Shown: one piece after another, positions 1-12,245 of the stretch
How positions within the stretch are numbered: position 1 is the first letter of the stretch
Layout: each line of letters begins with the position of its first letter
Assembly (NCBI GenBank): GCA_916613615.1
Contig: OU744721.1
Span: 79,985,060-80,049,059, forward strand
Direction: 5' to 3'
DNA from: Steromphala cineraria
Taxonomy: Eukaryota > Mollusca > Gastropoda > Trochida > Trochidae
DNA length: 64,000 nt
Translations under genes and position numbers: made by a program
Notes under the pieces: model-generated
What the model saw: the letters and a program-made list of their open reading frames with translations, nothing else
What the model was told of the DNA's origin: nothing
Databases searched by the model: none

Positions 1-2365
1 CTCTTTGTATGTTTTAGAATTCAAAAGTGTTATATCAATTTTGTTTTGTGATAAAACTATGTTAATATCCTTTTTGTATGTCACTTTTGTTTTATTATCA
101 AATATTGTTCTCTAATTGTAAATGTGATCTCTCAGGGTTGTACATGTACATCAAACACAGGATATTGATCTGGGTCTATTATGTTTATATCTTCTTGAGT
201 GTCTCTTTCAATATGATTTCAAATTTCAAATTACGGTAATTTTTTATATTACCATTGTTTTATGAAAGAATCATGAATTCTCTGAATGTAAAGTTTTTTG
301 GGAGAAAAAAACATATAACAGGTGTCATTGATGAAGGATTATTAAGTATGGTATTATTAAAGGTTAAAGGTTATTGTTATGGTTTCATCAAGGATCTTTC
401 TTTGATGATCAAGGAAAGTTGTAGGTAGGTTTTGATATTTTTCTTCTTAAATAGTCAAGGATTAATGAATGTGGTCTTTATCAAAGATTGTTGAAGGAAG
501 TTTAGTAAAGGATTCTCCTTGTATATATCGTATGATGAAGGTAGTCTTTATCAAGGATTGTTTAAGGACGTTTAGTGAAAGATTCTTCTTGAATATTCAA
601 GGATTGATGAAGGTAGTCTTTATCAAAGGTTGTTGAGGGAAATTTAGATAAAGGATTTTTCTTGATAAGTAAAGGATTGATGAAGATAGTCTCTATCAAG
701 GATTTTGTTTTGATAATCAATGATTACTGAAAAGCAGTTGTACATGAAAATTATTGGTATTTTGCTCAATTTTAATGTCACTTTTCACCACTAGAATATC
801 TAAAATCAAGATAGGATATCATTATTGTAATATGATCTGCATAGTTCTCTAGATAGGCCAGATATGTAGTGATATAGTACAGATAGGTCTATCAGTATCC
901 ATCATCCACAATCAGGCTATTCTATGCATGATGCTCTAAAACCCTCAGGTTGTCTTCATAGGATTTCCCTCATTCAACCTATAATAATCAGCAAACAAAA
1001 GGACATTGTGTTGACCAATATTGTCAGTGTCCGCTTGAGAACACCAATGATCATTATATGCTCAGCAATGTGGATACTCCATTCATAGAACAAATATAAT
1101 TTGAAATTCTGATTTATTTTTTAGTGAATGGGACATATTTTACAAGTGAAAAAATATGTATTTTTTGGTTTCATTCTATTAACTTGAATTTTCCGTCTAT
1201 TCTTTTCAATCTATAATAAAAGACTTTATATGATTGAATCTGTATTGATATTCCTCATCAGTTTTCAAGTGGTTATTTACTTTTTGGAATGTTCTCTTAG
1301 TTATAAAATTTGATATTTTCCAATTTTTATTTCTAATGACACTTTATGCCTTTTTTTCCACATATAAATTTTATTTGAGATTAACTTAAGCAGTTTCAAA
1401 GTCCCGAAAGCTGAGAAAGCATTACAAATGTCATTACAATTAACTATTAACTCAAAAAGTATCAAGCCAAGAAGTTCTTTTGGTGACAAATTGTTGACAA
1501 TGTCCTCACTTCAATCAAAACAATCCTACATAAATAACTACAGACTGTCAACAGACACACCTGCAATAACTGATTTATTGTTTATGACAACAATGATTAG
1601 AAATGTTACTTTTATCCTTTCCCACTACCACAAGACAAACTTTTAATAAACAATCAAACTCTCCCTTTACCCTTTTTGGAAGTGAACCCCCATTTTCAAA
1701 GGTGACCCCGTTACCCCCTTAAAATTTCGTGATCTGCAGAATAAAAAAGAGTTTTCTGTGACATTACTTGGTGATTTTGTTATATTTTAAACTGAACAAA
1801 CCAGTGAATTGAATGATAGAACTCCCTGATAATCAACTACTCTGTGTGTACTTATTTGTTAATAGTCACCAATAAAGATAAATAGACTCACTTCAAGATG
1901 ACAGTGGATGAAATTAAGAAAGGAATATAGACAATTTTTGTTTAAGCTGGAAACTTTTTCAGGGTTTACAATAGTTTTGACCGCTTGAATAATCAACAGG
2001 TTTAGAATGAGTATTATCAAACATATTTCATACAGTGCTCCTTCTTTGAAGAGAACAAAGTATCAGAACATGGTTATTTAAGGTTCAATCTGGTAACATT
2101 TTTTTAATTTATTTTATTTCAAGTAACAAATCAACATTTTTTAACAGGCATATTTTCTTACATATTTCATACACTACTTTTTCAAAATGAAGACATTACT
2201 CATGATGATAATGAGTCCATTTGTCTTTGACCAAAGTGATACAATACAAGGCATTTCTTAGAATTCAATGACAATATTTTCCGTAAGGATTAAAAATTCT
2301 TATCTCCGCTCTGAGCACTATGTATCTCAATCAATAAAGGTCAAAACTTACTTCTCCTGTTGCAG
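1..2365. other. Non-coding, AT-rich
   Basis: Apart from the tandem repeat at about 455-712, I see no supported gene. A TTTACC/CCCC-rich patch near 1660-1720 is unassigned. It may be intergenic or the first intron upstream of exon 'a'. Confidence 0.5.
455..712. repeat. Degenerate tandem repeat, about 70-75-bp units
   Basis: Blocks of the form GATGAAGGTAGTCTTTATCA, AAGGATTGTTGAAGGAAGTT and TAGTAAAGGATTCTTCTTGA recur three to four times, with similar but weaker material from about 340. Confidence 0.75.
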
Positions 2366-2726
2366 ACCTGAGATGCTCTACCTATTGGAGACCTATTGAT
2401 CCCCACCCACCATGGACTACCTGACGCCGGGCTACCAGCCGGGGGGGTCCCGCCGGGCCTCCCTCAACTCGCGGCGCTCCTCAGGGCCACGCCCCCTCAT
2501 AGCATGTCCCCCTGCCATGTCCTACTCCCCAGACCCCCCTGATGACTTCACCTCACGCCCCTCCTCCAGCCAATTCTTGAGAGGGGGACCAAACATGGCA
2601 TCCACCCCCCGGGGGTCATTCTCCCTCACCCCTGGAGGATCTCCAACTCTCGATGTGAGACGAGCCAGCACCCTGAGCCAGCGGTCCGGCAGGTTCCGGG
2701 ATCGTCTACTGTCAAGGTATTCCATT
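2366..2726 (+). CDS. Alternative 5' exon 'a' of the WD-repeat gene (coding from 2412)
   Basis: An acceptor (CTCCTGTTGCAG) precedes 2366, so a non-coding exon probably lies further upstream. The start codon at 2412 sits in a strong Kozak context (CCACCATGG). A short uORF (2373-2399, MLYLLETY) lies before it. The GC-rich reading frame encodes a disordered Ser/Pro/Arg-rich N-terminus with two RRAS motifs (residues about 14-17 and 83-86) that fit the PKA consensus. Two donors are possible. AAG|GTATTC after 2716 ends in phase 2, which fits constant exon 1 directly. ATT|GTAAGT after 2726 ends in phase 0, which fits the shared exon at 15511. Both keep the frame, so the sequence does not settle the choice. 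The high GC against AT-rich surroundings supports coding. It could instead be an exon of an unrelated upstream gene. Confidence 0.6.
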
Positions 2727-4707
2727 GTAAGTTGGATTTTGTCTATCTTATTTTCATTATCATCTATTTGTACTAAAGAATAAAATGTTGCCCAAGTGAC
2801 GCTGACACCATCTCATTCACTAACTCTTATTAGCTGCCGCAAGGAAAGAAGGTTGTATTTCTTGAAGAGGTTCTGTTCTTCATCATTTCACCTGACTCAC
2901 ACAGAACATGTCCAGTCACTTAATATATAAACACCCAATTTTGTATTTAACTTTAACCTTAAAACCAAATAAGAAAAAAAGACAGTTATATATGTTACAA
3001 AGTTAAATCCTCCTTGGACATCAGACTCTAAGATCAGACGAAGGGATCTTATAACAGCTTCCACCACTGCTTATAGCTCCAATTATGCATGGTGTTGTTC
3101 TCCATGCTTGATGACAGTTGAAATTACCAAATATTTTCTGGTACTTTAATGGATATCTAAATGCTGCATTCTCCTTCTTCATCAAGGAAAATTCATTGAT
3201 AAACACAATGATGCAGTCGGCCAGGTATACATAGCAGTTTCTGGCAGTTTCTTTATCAAGTTATTCAAGATTAGATTGAAACACCTTTCACCTCTGTACA
3301 GACACATGGATTTTTTTTTATAAGTTTTACATCTTGCACGAAACAAAAGTAAATAATTTATTTTGACAAATGACAAAATATTTTCTAAACATGAAAGTTA
3401 TCTGCATATTTGTAGTCATCTGTCCCAGCCAGTGTAGACAATCAATATTGACAGTAACAACTTATGATAAAATCAACTACACTGAAATTCATATGATAAA
3501 TACAAATTATCAGGTCATTAGGACATTAATTTTGTTGCACTCAGTTTATGACAATATTGACAGTAGCATTACAGTCGCCTCAGTACATCCTTGGGACAAT
3601 AAAAGTGTTATCACCTGGGCGGGACTATATCAACATATCTCCTCTCTCTCTCCGACCCTCTCATCTCAAGTGGGATCTAGGCAAGACAATATAAGGCCTC
3701 TCTGGTCACTCCAATATATTTGTTAGTCTAACCTCGCCACAAAGAGAATACGTTCAACTGAACATGATTTATCCAGGCAACGTGACATAACATGGCCGGC
3801 TTTATTAATCATGCTGTGTACTTAGGGACAATAAAGTTGTATAAACATTGTATATACACAAACAATATTACTTCAAATTATAGTCATGCTTATTTTGAAA
3901 TTTTAATGATATATGACATGCAAATAAAAAATGTTCAAACGTAGTCTGGAGAGTAACGTGAGTAAGATTGGGACGGATAGAGAGGATATTTCATAACTCG
4001 ATGGTTGCTGGGATAGCCACAATGAGTTGTTGTGTGTGTTGAAAGAATTCATTATGTTCCATTACCTGAACATTTATATAGTTTGAAGATGAAAGTTTGC
4101 CATTTTGGATTAAGAAAGCTTACTGTACAGTGTGTTGTTCTCGACAGTCAGTTGACATGTTGGAATCTGTAATGACTGACTTGATTGCTGCTTTGGTGCT
4201 AAAACTAATGGACTCTAACTGATGTGAGACTGGACAAGTTGTGGTTCATATTTGGTCACTTCCTTTGGATGAAAAGTCCCCCTTCGGAATCATGGCAGAA
4301 GAATCTCAAATATGAATACCCTCTGCTAGAGTCAATCACCATGAAGGAACAAGCTCTTGAACCTAATCTCCTTTATTTCAAACTGGACCAGGACATAGAC
4401 TGAACATTCTGGAGTGTTTTGATTGAAATCCTTCTTTCTTTTTCTACTAGTTGTGCAAGATAGGTTTATTGTTTCATTATTTGAGGTTCAAGAATGTTGC
4501 TATCTGGTAACAATTCTTTTGACTCAGAATGACTTCAGAAGTAGTAACAGACTAATTAAATGTGTAATTGAGTAGATTGAACATGTCAAAATTGACACCG
4601 TAATTTGACAAACATTGAGTGGCATTGTAGCAAATAATGGCCTCTCTATGCACTGGAGGTAAATGAAGGACCAATGTTTTAGTGCTGGTGTTTGAAAATC
4701 TAAAATC
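2727..4707. other. Non-coding interval between exons 'a' and 'b'
   Basis: The longest ORFs have no coding character and no recognisable domain. No repeat is recognised. Confidence 0.5.
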
Positions 4708-4896
4708 ATGCCACGACAAAGAACTTTGATAGAAGACAAGTCTGTAAAAAGAACTCTTGGGATACGCAATGAGATGGATACGGACAGTGATGGAGATACA
4801 AGCTCCGTATCCAACATAGAGGATGATATAGGATACTTGTATCTTCATGGCAACAACTCTCAGAATGAGGCTGATAAAACTGGAGGAAACCTTCAG
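4708..4896 (+). CDS. Alternative first exon 'b' of the WD-repeat gene
   Basis: The ATG at 4708 opens 63 codons of hydrophilic sequence (begins MPRQRTLIEDKSVKRTLG, then an Asp/Ser-rich stretch), ending at a CTTCAG|GTTTAA donor. It ends in phase 0, the same as exon 'c', so it can join the shared exon at 15511 (GGNLQ|VDQQ). There is no clear polypyrimidine acceptor upstream, so it reads as a first coding exon with its own promoter. The composition (basic start, acidic Ser patches) resembles exon 'c', but I see no clear sequence relation. The GTTTAA donor is weaker than consensus. It may not be used, in which case the ORF is chance. Confidence 0.5.
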
Positions 4897-5086
4897 GTTT
4901 AATTTTTATCACATATTTTCATTTGTTTTATCATGTTATGTTATTTTTTTAAATTGTTTACAATGCTTTGTCAATATTTTATAACATGCAAGAGAAAATG
5001 TTTCACATTTGGAGATTTGTTCGAAGTATTGCATGTTTTGCACATTTTCATTTGATGGTGTATATCAAGCTTTGTTTGTTTTGTTA

Positions 5087-5352
5087 CAGTCTAAGTAAAC
5101 CTAGCCTCAATATTATCCGTTTCACTTCTATACTGAGTCTTAAAAGGTCTAATAGAGGGTCGCGTCAGCCGACCTTTCAGCGACCTATGACCTTCCAACG
5201 TTATACGTGCGAAGGCTGACTATTGTGGCTTGGTAAGCTCAGTTCTGATTGGTCAACTTGGTCACGTGGGCTGACGCGACTCTCAACCAAGCCTTTCTAG
5301 ACTCAGTATAGAAGTGAAACGGATAATATTGAGACTAAGTTTACTTAGACTG
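5087..5352. mobile_element. 266-bp MITE, copy 1 (Mutator-like by target duplication)
   Basis: Inverted ends CAGTCTAAGTAAAC...GTTTACTTAGACTG, with the inverted match continuing for about 60 bp (AATATTATCCGTTTCACTTC on the left, its complement on the right). It is flanked by a perfect 9-bp direct repeat GTTTTGTTA (5078-5086 and 5353-5361). Nine-bp target duplications are typical of Mutator-like elements. No coding capacity is seen. Confidence 0.88.
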
Positions 5353-5559
5353 GTTTTGTTAGATTTGAAGGATTTACCAGTTTTATGTTTAGTTTTCATG
5401 TTTCAGTATTATGGACAAATGAATTTTTTTTTATTGAAACCAAATGAAAGTGATTTCTATTTTCTTTTCACCTTAAGTGTACCAAGGAATACCAAATCAG
5501 TAAACCTTTTATGTCTCTTCATCAACTTCCAATATTAATCTAGTGTAATAACACAATTG

Positions 5560-5640
5560 AAGTATGACGTCACAGTAGTGTGTGGTTGTGACGTCAGTGT
5601 GAAAGCGCGCCGTCATAATGGCTGCCGAGTTGCGGAAAAG
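5560..5640 (+). promoter_or_regulatory. CpG-rich patch with two CRE palindromes
   Basis: TGACGTCA occurs at 5564-5571 and 5588-5595, followed by GCGCGCCG and an ATG at 5618 (short ORF MAAELRKSLFQQTVTGLA). TGACGTCA is the CREB/ATF site. Two full palindromes 24 bp apart in AT-rich DNA suggest a promoter, possibly for transcripts using nearby alternative exons. Confidence 0.4.
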
Positions 5641-6784
5641 TTTGTTTCAACAAACTGTCACCGGTTTAGCCTGATTTTGAGGGCAAGTAATAAACAGAAT
5701 ACTAACTCCCTTCCATTTAATACTACTTTTATTAAGTTCGTGAATGATTTGGAATCTCAATCATTAAACTTGTTTAATAAAAATATTATTAAATGGAAGG
5801 TCATTTAGTATTGTCTATATATCCTAAATTGTATACATTACCCATTTTTTGTCACACATGCATGATGCAAAACTCTACTAATGGTGTAATTTGATCAAAA
5901 GTACCGAAAGGTTGCTAAAAGTCATGATGATATGAAGGCATTAAGTTGCCATTTTAATTGAAAAAAATCAGACAGTAGCACATCAATTAGTCAATTAGAA
6001 CCTTTTCTAGAATAGAAGGGCAGCCTGGAACTGAAAGGTCTGAAGTAATTTGATGCATTACAGTTTTACAGTTAGTACACAGAGAGTTTCTTTTGAGCTG
6101 ATATAAAGAAAACCTGAGGCTTGTCACATCTCTGCAGTTCAATTTTATTACAGTGGAGGATTTAATGTGGGAATGTGGGTGGGCGGTTTATTGGAGGAGA
6201 TTTTACGTGCATGTTTTTTAGTTAGTTTGGAGTTTAGTGGGTGTGTAAGTTGGCAATCGATAACCTGACTGTTAGGGCTTCCATGGGTACTCGAGTACTC
6301 AAGCCCAAGCCGGGTCTAGCTAGACTCAAATTCATTTTCCTGGACTCAAGGACTCGAAAGTAGAAGTCACTGTTGATAATTTGAGTAATTCCAGTCTGTT
6401 TATTTGTAACATATTTGTAACATGAAGACAGGTAATCAACTTCAGCAATATATTACCAATTATTAGTTGAAATATATGTTTATAATATCAAGGCTGAACA
6501 ACAATTACATGATTTCTTGGGTAAAGATCACATTTCCTGTATTGAGTTGAGTCGAGTCTGACCCCTCGAGTACTCAAATCCATTTTTTTAACCTGTGGAA
6601 GCCCTAGCTACTGACTGTTACTAATTTGAAACCCCTTCGGAACCTTTGTCAATTTTTTCCAATAGTTAACCCTTACTGTATTTTTCTGGATTTGCCACTG
6701 CAGTTTACACATGATTGATGTTTCATTGCACACAAGAGATCTAAGGATCTGGAACAATACCAGTTTCACTTCATATAAAGGGTA

Positions 6785-7425
6785 TTTCATAAGAGTTCAT
6801 ACAAAGAATTCGAGATCTGCCAGAGACTGGAATGTTGCTGAATAACAGTTCAGCGGTTCTTGCAGGTAGATTTCTCTAGTGTTCATACAATTGGAATATG
6901 GAAGATGCCAGAGTCTTGAAAATTTTTAATTTAAGATATTTTGGTTCATTCTGGAAGGTTTCTCTAGAGTTCATACAAGGAATATCGGAGATGCCAGAGT
7001 CTTAAATGTTTCAACATTACAATTTTATGGTTCATACTGGAGGGTTTCTGTAGAGTTCATACAAGGAATATTTAAAATCAGAGTTTTAAATATTTTTACA
7101 TAAATTTTATGGTTCAAACTGGATGGTTTCTCTACAGATCATACAAGGAATATGGGAGATGCCAGAGTCTTAAATATTTCTACATTACAATTTGATGATT
7201 CATATTGGAGGGTTTCTCTACAGATCATACCAGGAATATTGGAGATGCCAGAAGCTTGAATATTTCTACATTACAATTTGATGGTTCATATTGGAGGGTT
7301 TCTCTAGAATTCATACAAGGATGCCAGAGTATCAAATATTTCTAAATCACAGTTTCACGGTTCATACAGGAAGGTTTCTCTATAGTTTATACAAGGAATA
7401 CTAGCTAGGGTGCCAGGGTCTCTCT
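6785..7425. repeat. Minisatellite, about 85-bp units, roughly seven copies
   Basis: Units contain GGTTTCTCTAGAGTTCATAC, AAGGAATATCGGAGATGCCA and GAGTCTTAAATATTTCTACA. Copies are diverged by point changes and small indels. Confidence 0.85.
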
Positions 7426-8040
7426 AAGTGGTGTGACTCGGGCAATGATTTAGATAAATAACCAGTTAATGTCACTCTCTGACGGCTCCCCACTCATGAT
7501 TACATTCCTCGCCTTGAGCTAAGTGTTTCCTCTGAGCCATTGATAAACTCACGTTAGCGGTTTGTTTGTATAAACACAATCAAACCTGCCTTTCATTGTT
7601 ACACCAATAAAGTCAGTTAGAATATTGACGATAGCCTAAGGATTGTTAAAGTTCAGACATAAGAACAACAAATTATGTGTAAGTTGTTTGTACAAAGGAT
7701 TTGTGTCTTGAATACTTGTCAAATTCCTCTAAATGAATTTGACTTTACTTTTGAATGCTGTTGAATCAGTCAGTGCAAATAATTCTAAGTGTCAATTTTA
7801 CAGGAATCACAAAGGAAAATAAGCTGAAATTTGTTACTATTTGAAGACCTGAAATAACCAGTTTATAGAAAACTACACAACCTAAGGGTTAAAACAAGAT
7901 TGATTATCATTGGATAGTTTGTATAGAAATGTCAGTCCGTCAGATATAGATATTTTTTTGTAACATTCATACAAGGAACAAGCATTGAGGATTGAGAATT
8001 TGTATTGAAAACAAGGCATGTGGCATTTGAAATTAACGGT

Positions 8041-8405
8041 TTAAAGGGGCACTAGCACGTTTTTAGGGGGAATATAAGGTGATGTCAGGAAAATGAAAAT
8101 TAATGGTTCCAATTGAAAGACAATGCATTTAAACTAAATGAAGCAGTATTAATTCAAATATATAATGTAAAGTTTAGCCATGGGATTCCCTTTTCTTACA
8201 CAAAATGAATTAAAGGTGTTCACACAAAAATGGCCGCCAATGAATTTTAGGTTAATCTTCATACTTTGTTCCCTGACTATAGAAGATTGGTTTGTGTAAT
8301 GAGATTTTTGACACTTTCAAAATAATACATTTAGCCTTAACGTACAATTATCAGTGAAAAATTTAAAATATAAAATTATCAAAAAATGTGCTACTGCCCC
8401 TTTAA
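8041..8405. mobile_element. TTAA-ended foldback MITE, shortened copy
   Basis: It starts TTAAAGGGGCACTAGCACGT and ends with the inverse (TGTGCTACTGCCCCTTTAA). The left arm and centre match the longer copy at 60394, but most of the right arm is deleted. It contains GGCCGCCAATGAATTTTAGG, shared with the other copy. Confidence 0.83.
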
Positions 8406-8929
8406 ATGTTAGTTGACATCTTAATTCTCAAATACTTTTATGAAGTTGAAAAAAAATTAAAAAAATGGCATGGTAAAACTTATTGTAATTAAAACTGTAT
8501 TGATTGTTTTCAATGATTTGATTCTTTCATTGTTTTCTACTTTTGAAACTTCAAATGATCATATAAATCAATGAAAAACCTCCAAGTCACCTTGATGTAG
8601 AGTTGCAAGGCAAGGAAGTTTCCCCCACAAGTTCTGTATCAACAAGAGTTTTATCACAATGACCTCTGACCTCTCTGAAAGAATCTGTCCAGGCTGTCAC
8701 AGTCGTCACACTCAAGATTCTGTAGTTAGTGATAAGCTTCACCCGTTTATCGCTTTGTTTTTATAAAGGGGTGTATTTCACCTCACTCTGAGAAGAGCTG
8801 CTATTGTAAATCCACCACAGCAACGCTAGCTCTTACTCCATGTGTATACTCTGTCTGAGTGTATAACTTCATATGGTCTGTGACTGGGAGTCGCACATTG
8901 TACTGTGGACATTCTGATGATAAGATGAA

Positions 8930-9480
8930 GCTTTGAGTGGTCTGAGTTATAATTTTGGACCTTTAAATTGTCTGAGTTGGATCTTCAAAGGATCTGCATC
9001 TTGTGTAATTTTAAATGGTTAAAGTTATTACTGTGGACCTTTGAATGGTCTGATTTGGATCTCTAAATTGTCTGAGTGTATGGTGTGAAAGCTAAATGGA
9101 TTTGATTCTGTGGAACTTCAGGTGGTCCAACATGATGCCATAGACATTCAAATGGTCCAAGTTAATACCATGAACATTCAAATGATCTGATTTGATACCT
9201 TGCATTTTCAAATGATCTACATGCAGACCTTCAAGTGATGTGAGTGTAGACCATAGACCTCATCTATACTGTGGACCTTTCTGTGATCAGAGTGCATAGT
9301 GTCGACATTCAAATGGTCTGAGTTTATAGGGTGGACCATTCTATGATCTCGGTTGGCTCTCAGACCTTCAAATGATCTGAATCCTTAGACTTCATGTTCT
9401 GAGAGCATATGGGAACATCTAGATCTTTTGAGCATATGATGGAACTTCAAAGGTGTACAATGTTAAACTCTCTATGATAT
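8930..9480. repeat. Highly degenerate repeat, about 35-bp units
   Basis: Recurring CATTCAAATGGTCTGAGTTN-like and GTGGACCTT-like words at irregular spacing for about 550 bp, ending just before first exon 'c' (9634). It could be the promoter region of that exon. Confidence 0.6.
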
Positions 9481-9633
9481 GAGTGGATGGTTTGGCCTTT
9501 TCATTGGTTGAGAGTATTCTGATTAACTCGCTGTGGAAGTTTTTGCCAGGCTGGTTGGTAACCTCTCCCTGGTACTTCTTCACGACTGATTATGATAGAG
9601 CCCATGGTGTGAACTATATCCTCACCTTCCATC

Positions 9634-9744
9634 ATGGAGAAGCCACTGAAAAGGGATAAGAAAGTGAAGTTTAAGTCTCCAGATAAGTTGGATTCTTCAG
9701 AATCCTCTGAAGATGAGGATGATATCATACTTGTGCCTAAAAAG
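9634..9744 (+). CDS. Alternative first exon 'c' of the WD-repeat gene
   Basis: The ATG at 9634 (context CCATCATGG) opens 37 codons: a basic start (MEKPLKRDKKVKFKSPDK) followed by a Ser/Glu/Asp patch and IILVPKK. It ends at AAAAAG|GTCAGT in phase 0 and joins the shared exon at 15511 in frame (VPKK|VDQQDVPKK). The joined 58-residue N-terminus is basic-acidic-basic, so it could carry a nuclear or phosphorylation signal, but that is inference. The good donor, good start context and phase agreement make this one of the better-supported alternative starts. Confidence 0.65.
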
Positions 9745-11499
9745 GTCAGTTTATATTCAAATGTCCATTTTTTTTTGTGGAATCTCATTATCATTTTGAA
9801 ATCATATTAATTTTGCTTTTTGCAGAGATTTTTCCTTATGTCAATGTTATTGAAGCTCAAGCAATTTTATTGTTGCATGAGATGTCTGTGTGTCCAATAT
9901 CAGAATCCCAACATTCTATTCTATTATGTTACAAACTTCATCAGTATCATCAGATGATTTTTATTTTACTTGATGAAAACTGTCTCTACATTTCCATGTT
10001 GATTGTAATTATCAAACAAAATAAATAACTTATTTATTGGTGGTTTTTGCAAAAAATGTCTCATAGCAAGTGAAAATGTGTCTAAAAATTCATATTTTAA
10101 TATTTGTCAGTACATTTTATGATATATGTTTAATGGAAAGGGATTCTTAGGAGCATATATTTCTCATACATTTTCTGTAAATCAATACAAGAATTTTACC
10201 AAAGGAAAATACTTAAATTCATCATGTGAAGATGTGCTTAGTTTAAGTTGAATTGTTAGATGTTTTACAAGTCTTAACTGAATAAGAATGGAATAATTTG
10301 AAAAAGAATCTACCATCTTTTCTATAAGTTTCCATTATATCTTTGGGGATAGAAAAGCAATCTTTACATACTTAATCTATTCTAAGAGACTAAGCTGATA
10401 TAAGGAATATTGTTATTCAATGGTAAAAGAAGTTCGGAAGACATGTGAGATGGCGTATGAGGATTAATTAAAACTTTAACAAGATATGGGGGAATATTTG
10501 ATACTTTTATCACTTTATGTAGCTTTTTTGCAGGCCTGAAACATTTAAGACAAAAATATTTTTTTATAGAAAATTTGATTCTTTTTTTTTTGCCTCCTTC
10601 CCTCAGATATTTTTTGTTGTCAGTACTTGAACAACTTTTTAGTTTTCAAATACAATCCATCTGAGGAGAGAGAAATTCCAACTTCTATCAGGGTATTTTG
10701 GTGGGAAATGTAATTCTGGGGGACATTTCTGTATATACGTAATTTTGACACTACCAGTTTGAGACATGTAACTGAGTATTATAAATACTCTAGGCGGTTT
10801 ATGTTTCAGCAGTTATTTTAATGTGTTTTAAAAGGAAAGTCTTTACATTTCTAAATGTATGCATTTTGACATGCTAGCCAGTTAATATCCACAGTAAATA
10901 TTTTTTGCCATTGAATTATTTTGCTTAGAAGTTAGGATAAAACTTTTTGAGATTAATTTCGCATTTGGTATCAATCAGCTAGTTTCCAGGTGCCCTGCTT
11001 TGAAGAAAAGTTGATATCTGACTCTTATGGTTAAAAGTAAATTCATATTTCATAATCATATTAATATCAGGAGTTTATTTCAATGAAGTATTTGCCTGTT
11101 CTTCATGTTACATTGAACCTGCTGTGATATATCACTAACGCCTGCTCCGAGCGATGTAGTTATGGGAGACAGAGTCACAGTTATGACATTCTGGAGATCT
11201 CATATCTACCGACTCATATTTTAGTGAGGCAATATATCTCCACAGCTCACTAAAATACAATTTTGAATGAAGAGTAAAGACAACTCTGACAGAGTGAGGC
11301 CATGATTTATGTAGCTTCACTTCTTGTTATGTCTTGTTATGTCTTGTTGTGTCATTTCAAAAACATTCAACACGATATTAGATTTTTGATGTGTACTGGT
11401 TAGCTTTATGACACATTGAGAAGATTGACCATGATGGCTGTTTAAGGTGTGGGTACATGGTTTGGGAATTTTGGTAGTTTATACTAATAATATTAATAA
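9745..11499. other. Non-coding intron after first exon 'c'
   Basis: AT-rich sequence with no supported ORF or repeat before the antisense SINE at 11500. The same applies to 13890-14870 and 15576-16638. Confidence 0.5.
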
Positions 11500-11742
11500 A
11501 GTGGGTACTAATAATGCACCTTTTCCACTTCCTAAGACATGTTCACAGCGCTACACACATCATTCACATCATTAGCCTGAAGAATTGTACTTTCACATAT
11601 GCTTCTAACCGCTTGTCGCGACCACATAGGTCAGGATATCCTATTTTCAGGTACCCAATTTAACAGCTGTTTGGACTGAATGCAATGTGAATGAAGTGCC
11701 TTGCCCACAGGATGAGACCCAGGTCACAAATATTTGGTGTCT
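11500..11742 (-). mobile_element. 5'-truncated antisense copy of the SINE
   Basis: The reverse complement matches the body of the 47561 SINE (ACCAAATATTTGTGAC...CTCATCCTGTG...GGCAAGGCACTTCATTCACA...GGTACCTGAAAATAGGAT...GACATGTTCACAGCGCT). The tRNA-like head is missing. Confidence 0.78.
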
Positions 11743-11752
11743 TCACAAGTTG

Positions 11753-12245
11753 GGGTTACTTTTGAGGCAGATGGGTTGGGGTTAAAGGTGGTTGTATGAT
11801 GGGGTTACCATTGAGGCAGATGGATTGGGGTTAAGGGTGGTTGTATGATGGGGTTACCATTGAGGCAGATGGATTGGGGTTAAGGGTGGTTGTATGATGG
11901 GGTTACCATTGAGGCAGATGGATTGGGGTTAAGGGTGGTTGTATGATGGGGTTACCATTGAGGCAGATGGGTTGGGGTTAAAGGTGGTTGTATGATGGGG
12001 TTACCATTGAGGCAGATGGATTGGGGTTAAGGGTGGTTGTATGATGGGGTTACCATTGAGGCATATGGATTGGGGTTAAAGGTGGTTGTATGATTGGGTT
12101 ACCATTTAGGCAAATGGGTTGAGGTTAAGGGTGGTTGGATGACGGGGTTATCATGGATAACGATGGGTTGCGGTTATGGGTGGTTGTATGATGGGGTTAC
12201 CATGGAGAAGGATGGGTTGGGGATATTATTGGTTTGAGGGTTTGG
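11753..12245. repeat. 49-bp minisatellite, about nine copies
   Basis: Unit GGGGTTACCATTGAGGCAGA plus TGGATTGGGGTTAAGGGTGG and TTGTATGAT. The 5' copies are near-identical. The array degrades after about 12120 into GGTT-rich sequence that yields a spurious 149-residue ORF. Confidence 0.92.

Noticed and set aside
5618..5674. Small ORF MAAELRKSLFQQTVTGLA as a gene or first exon
   Set aside because: Its only nearby donor (ACCG|GTTTAG) ends in phase 1, which fits neither the shared exon nor constant exon 1.
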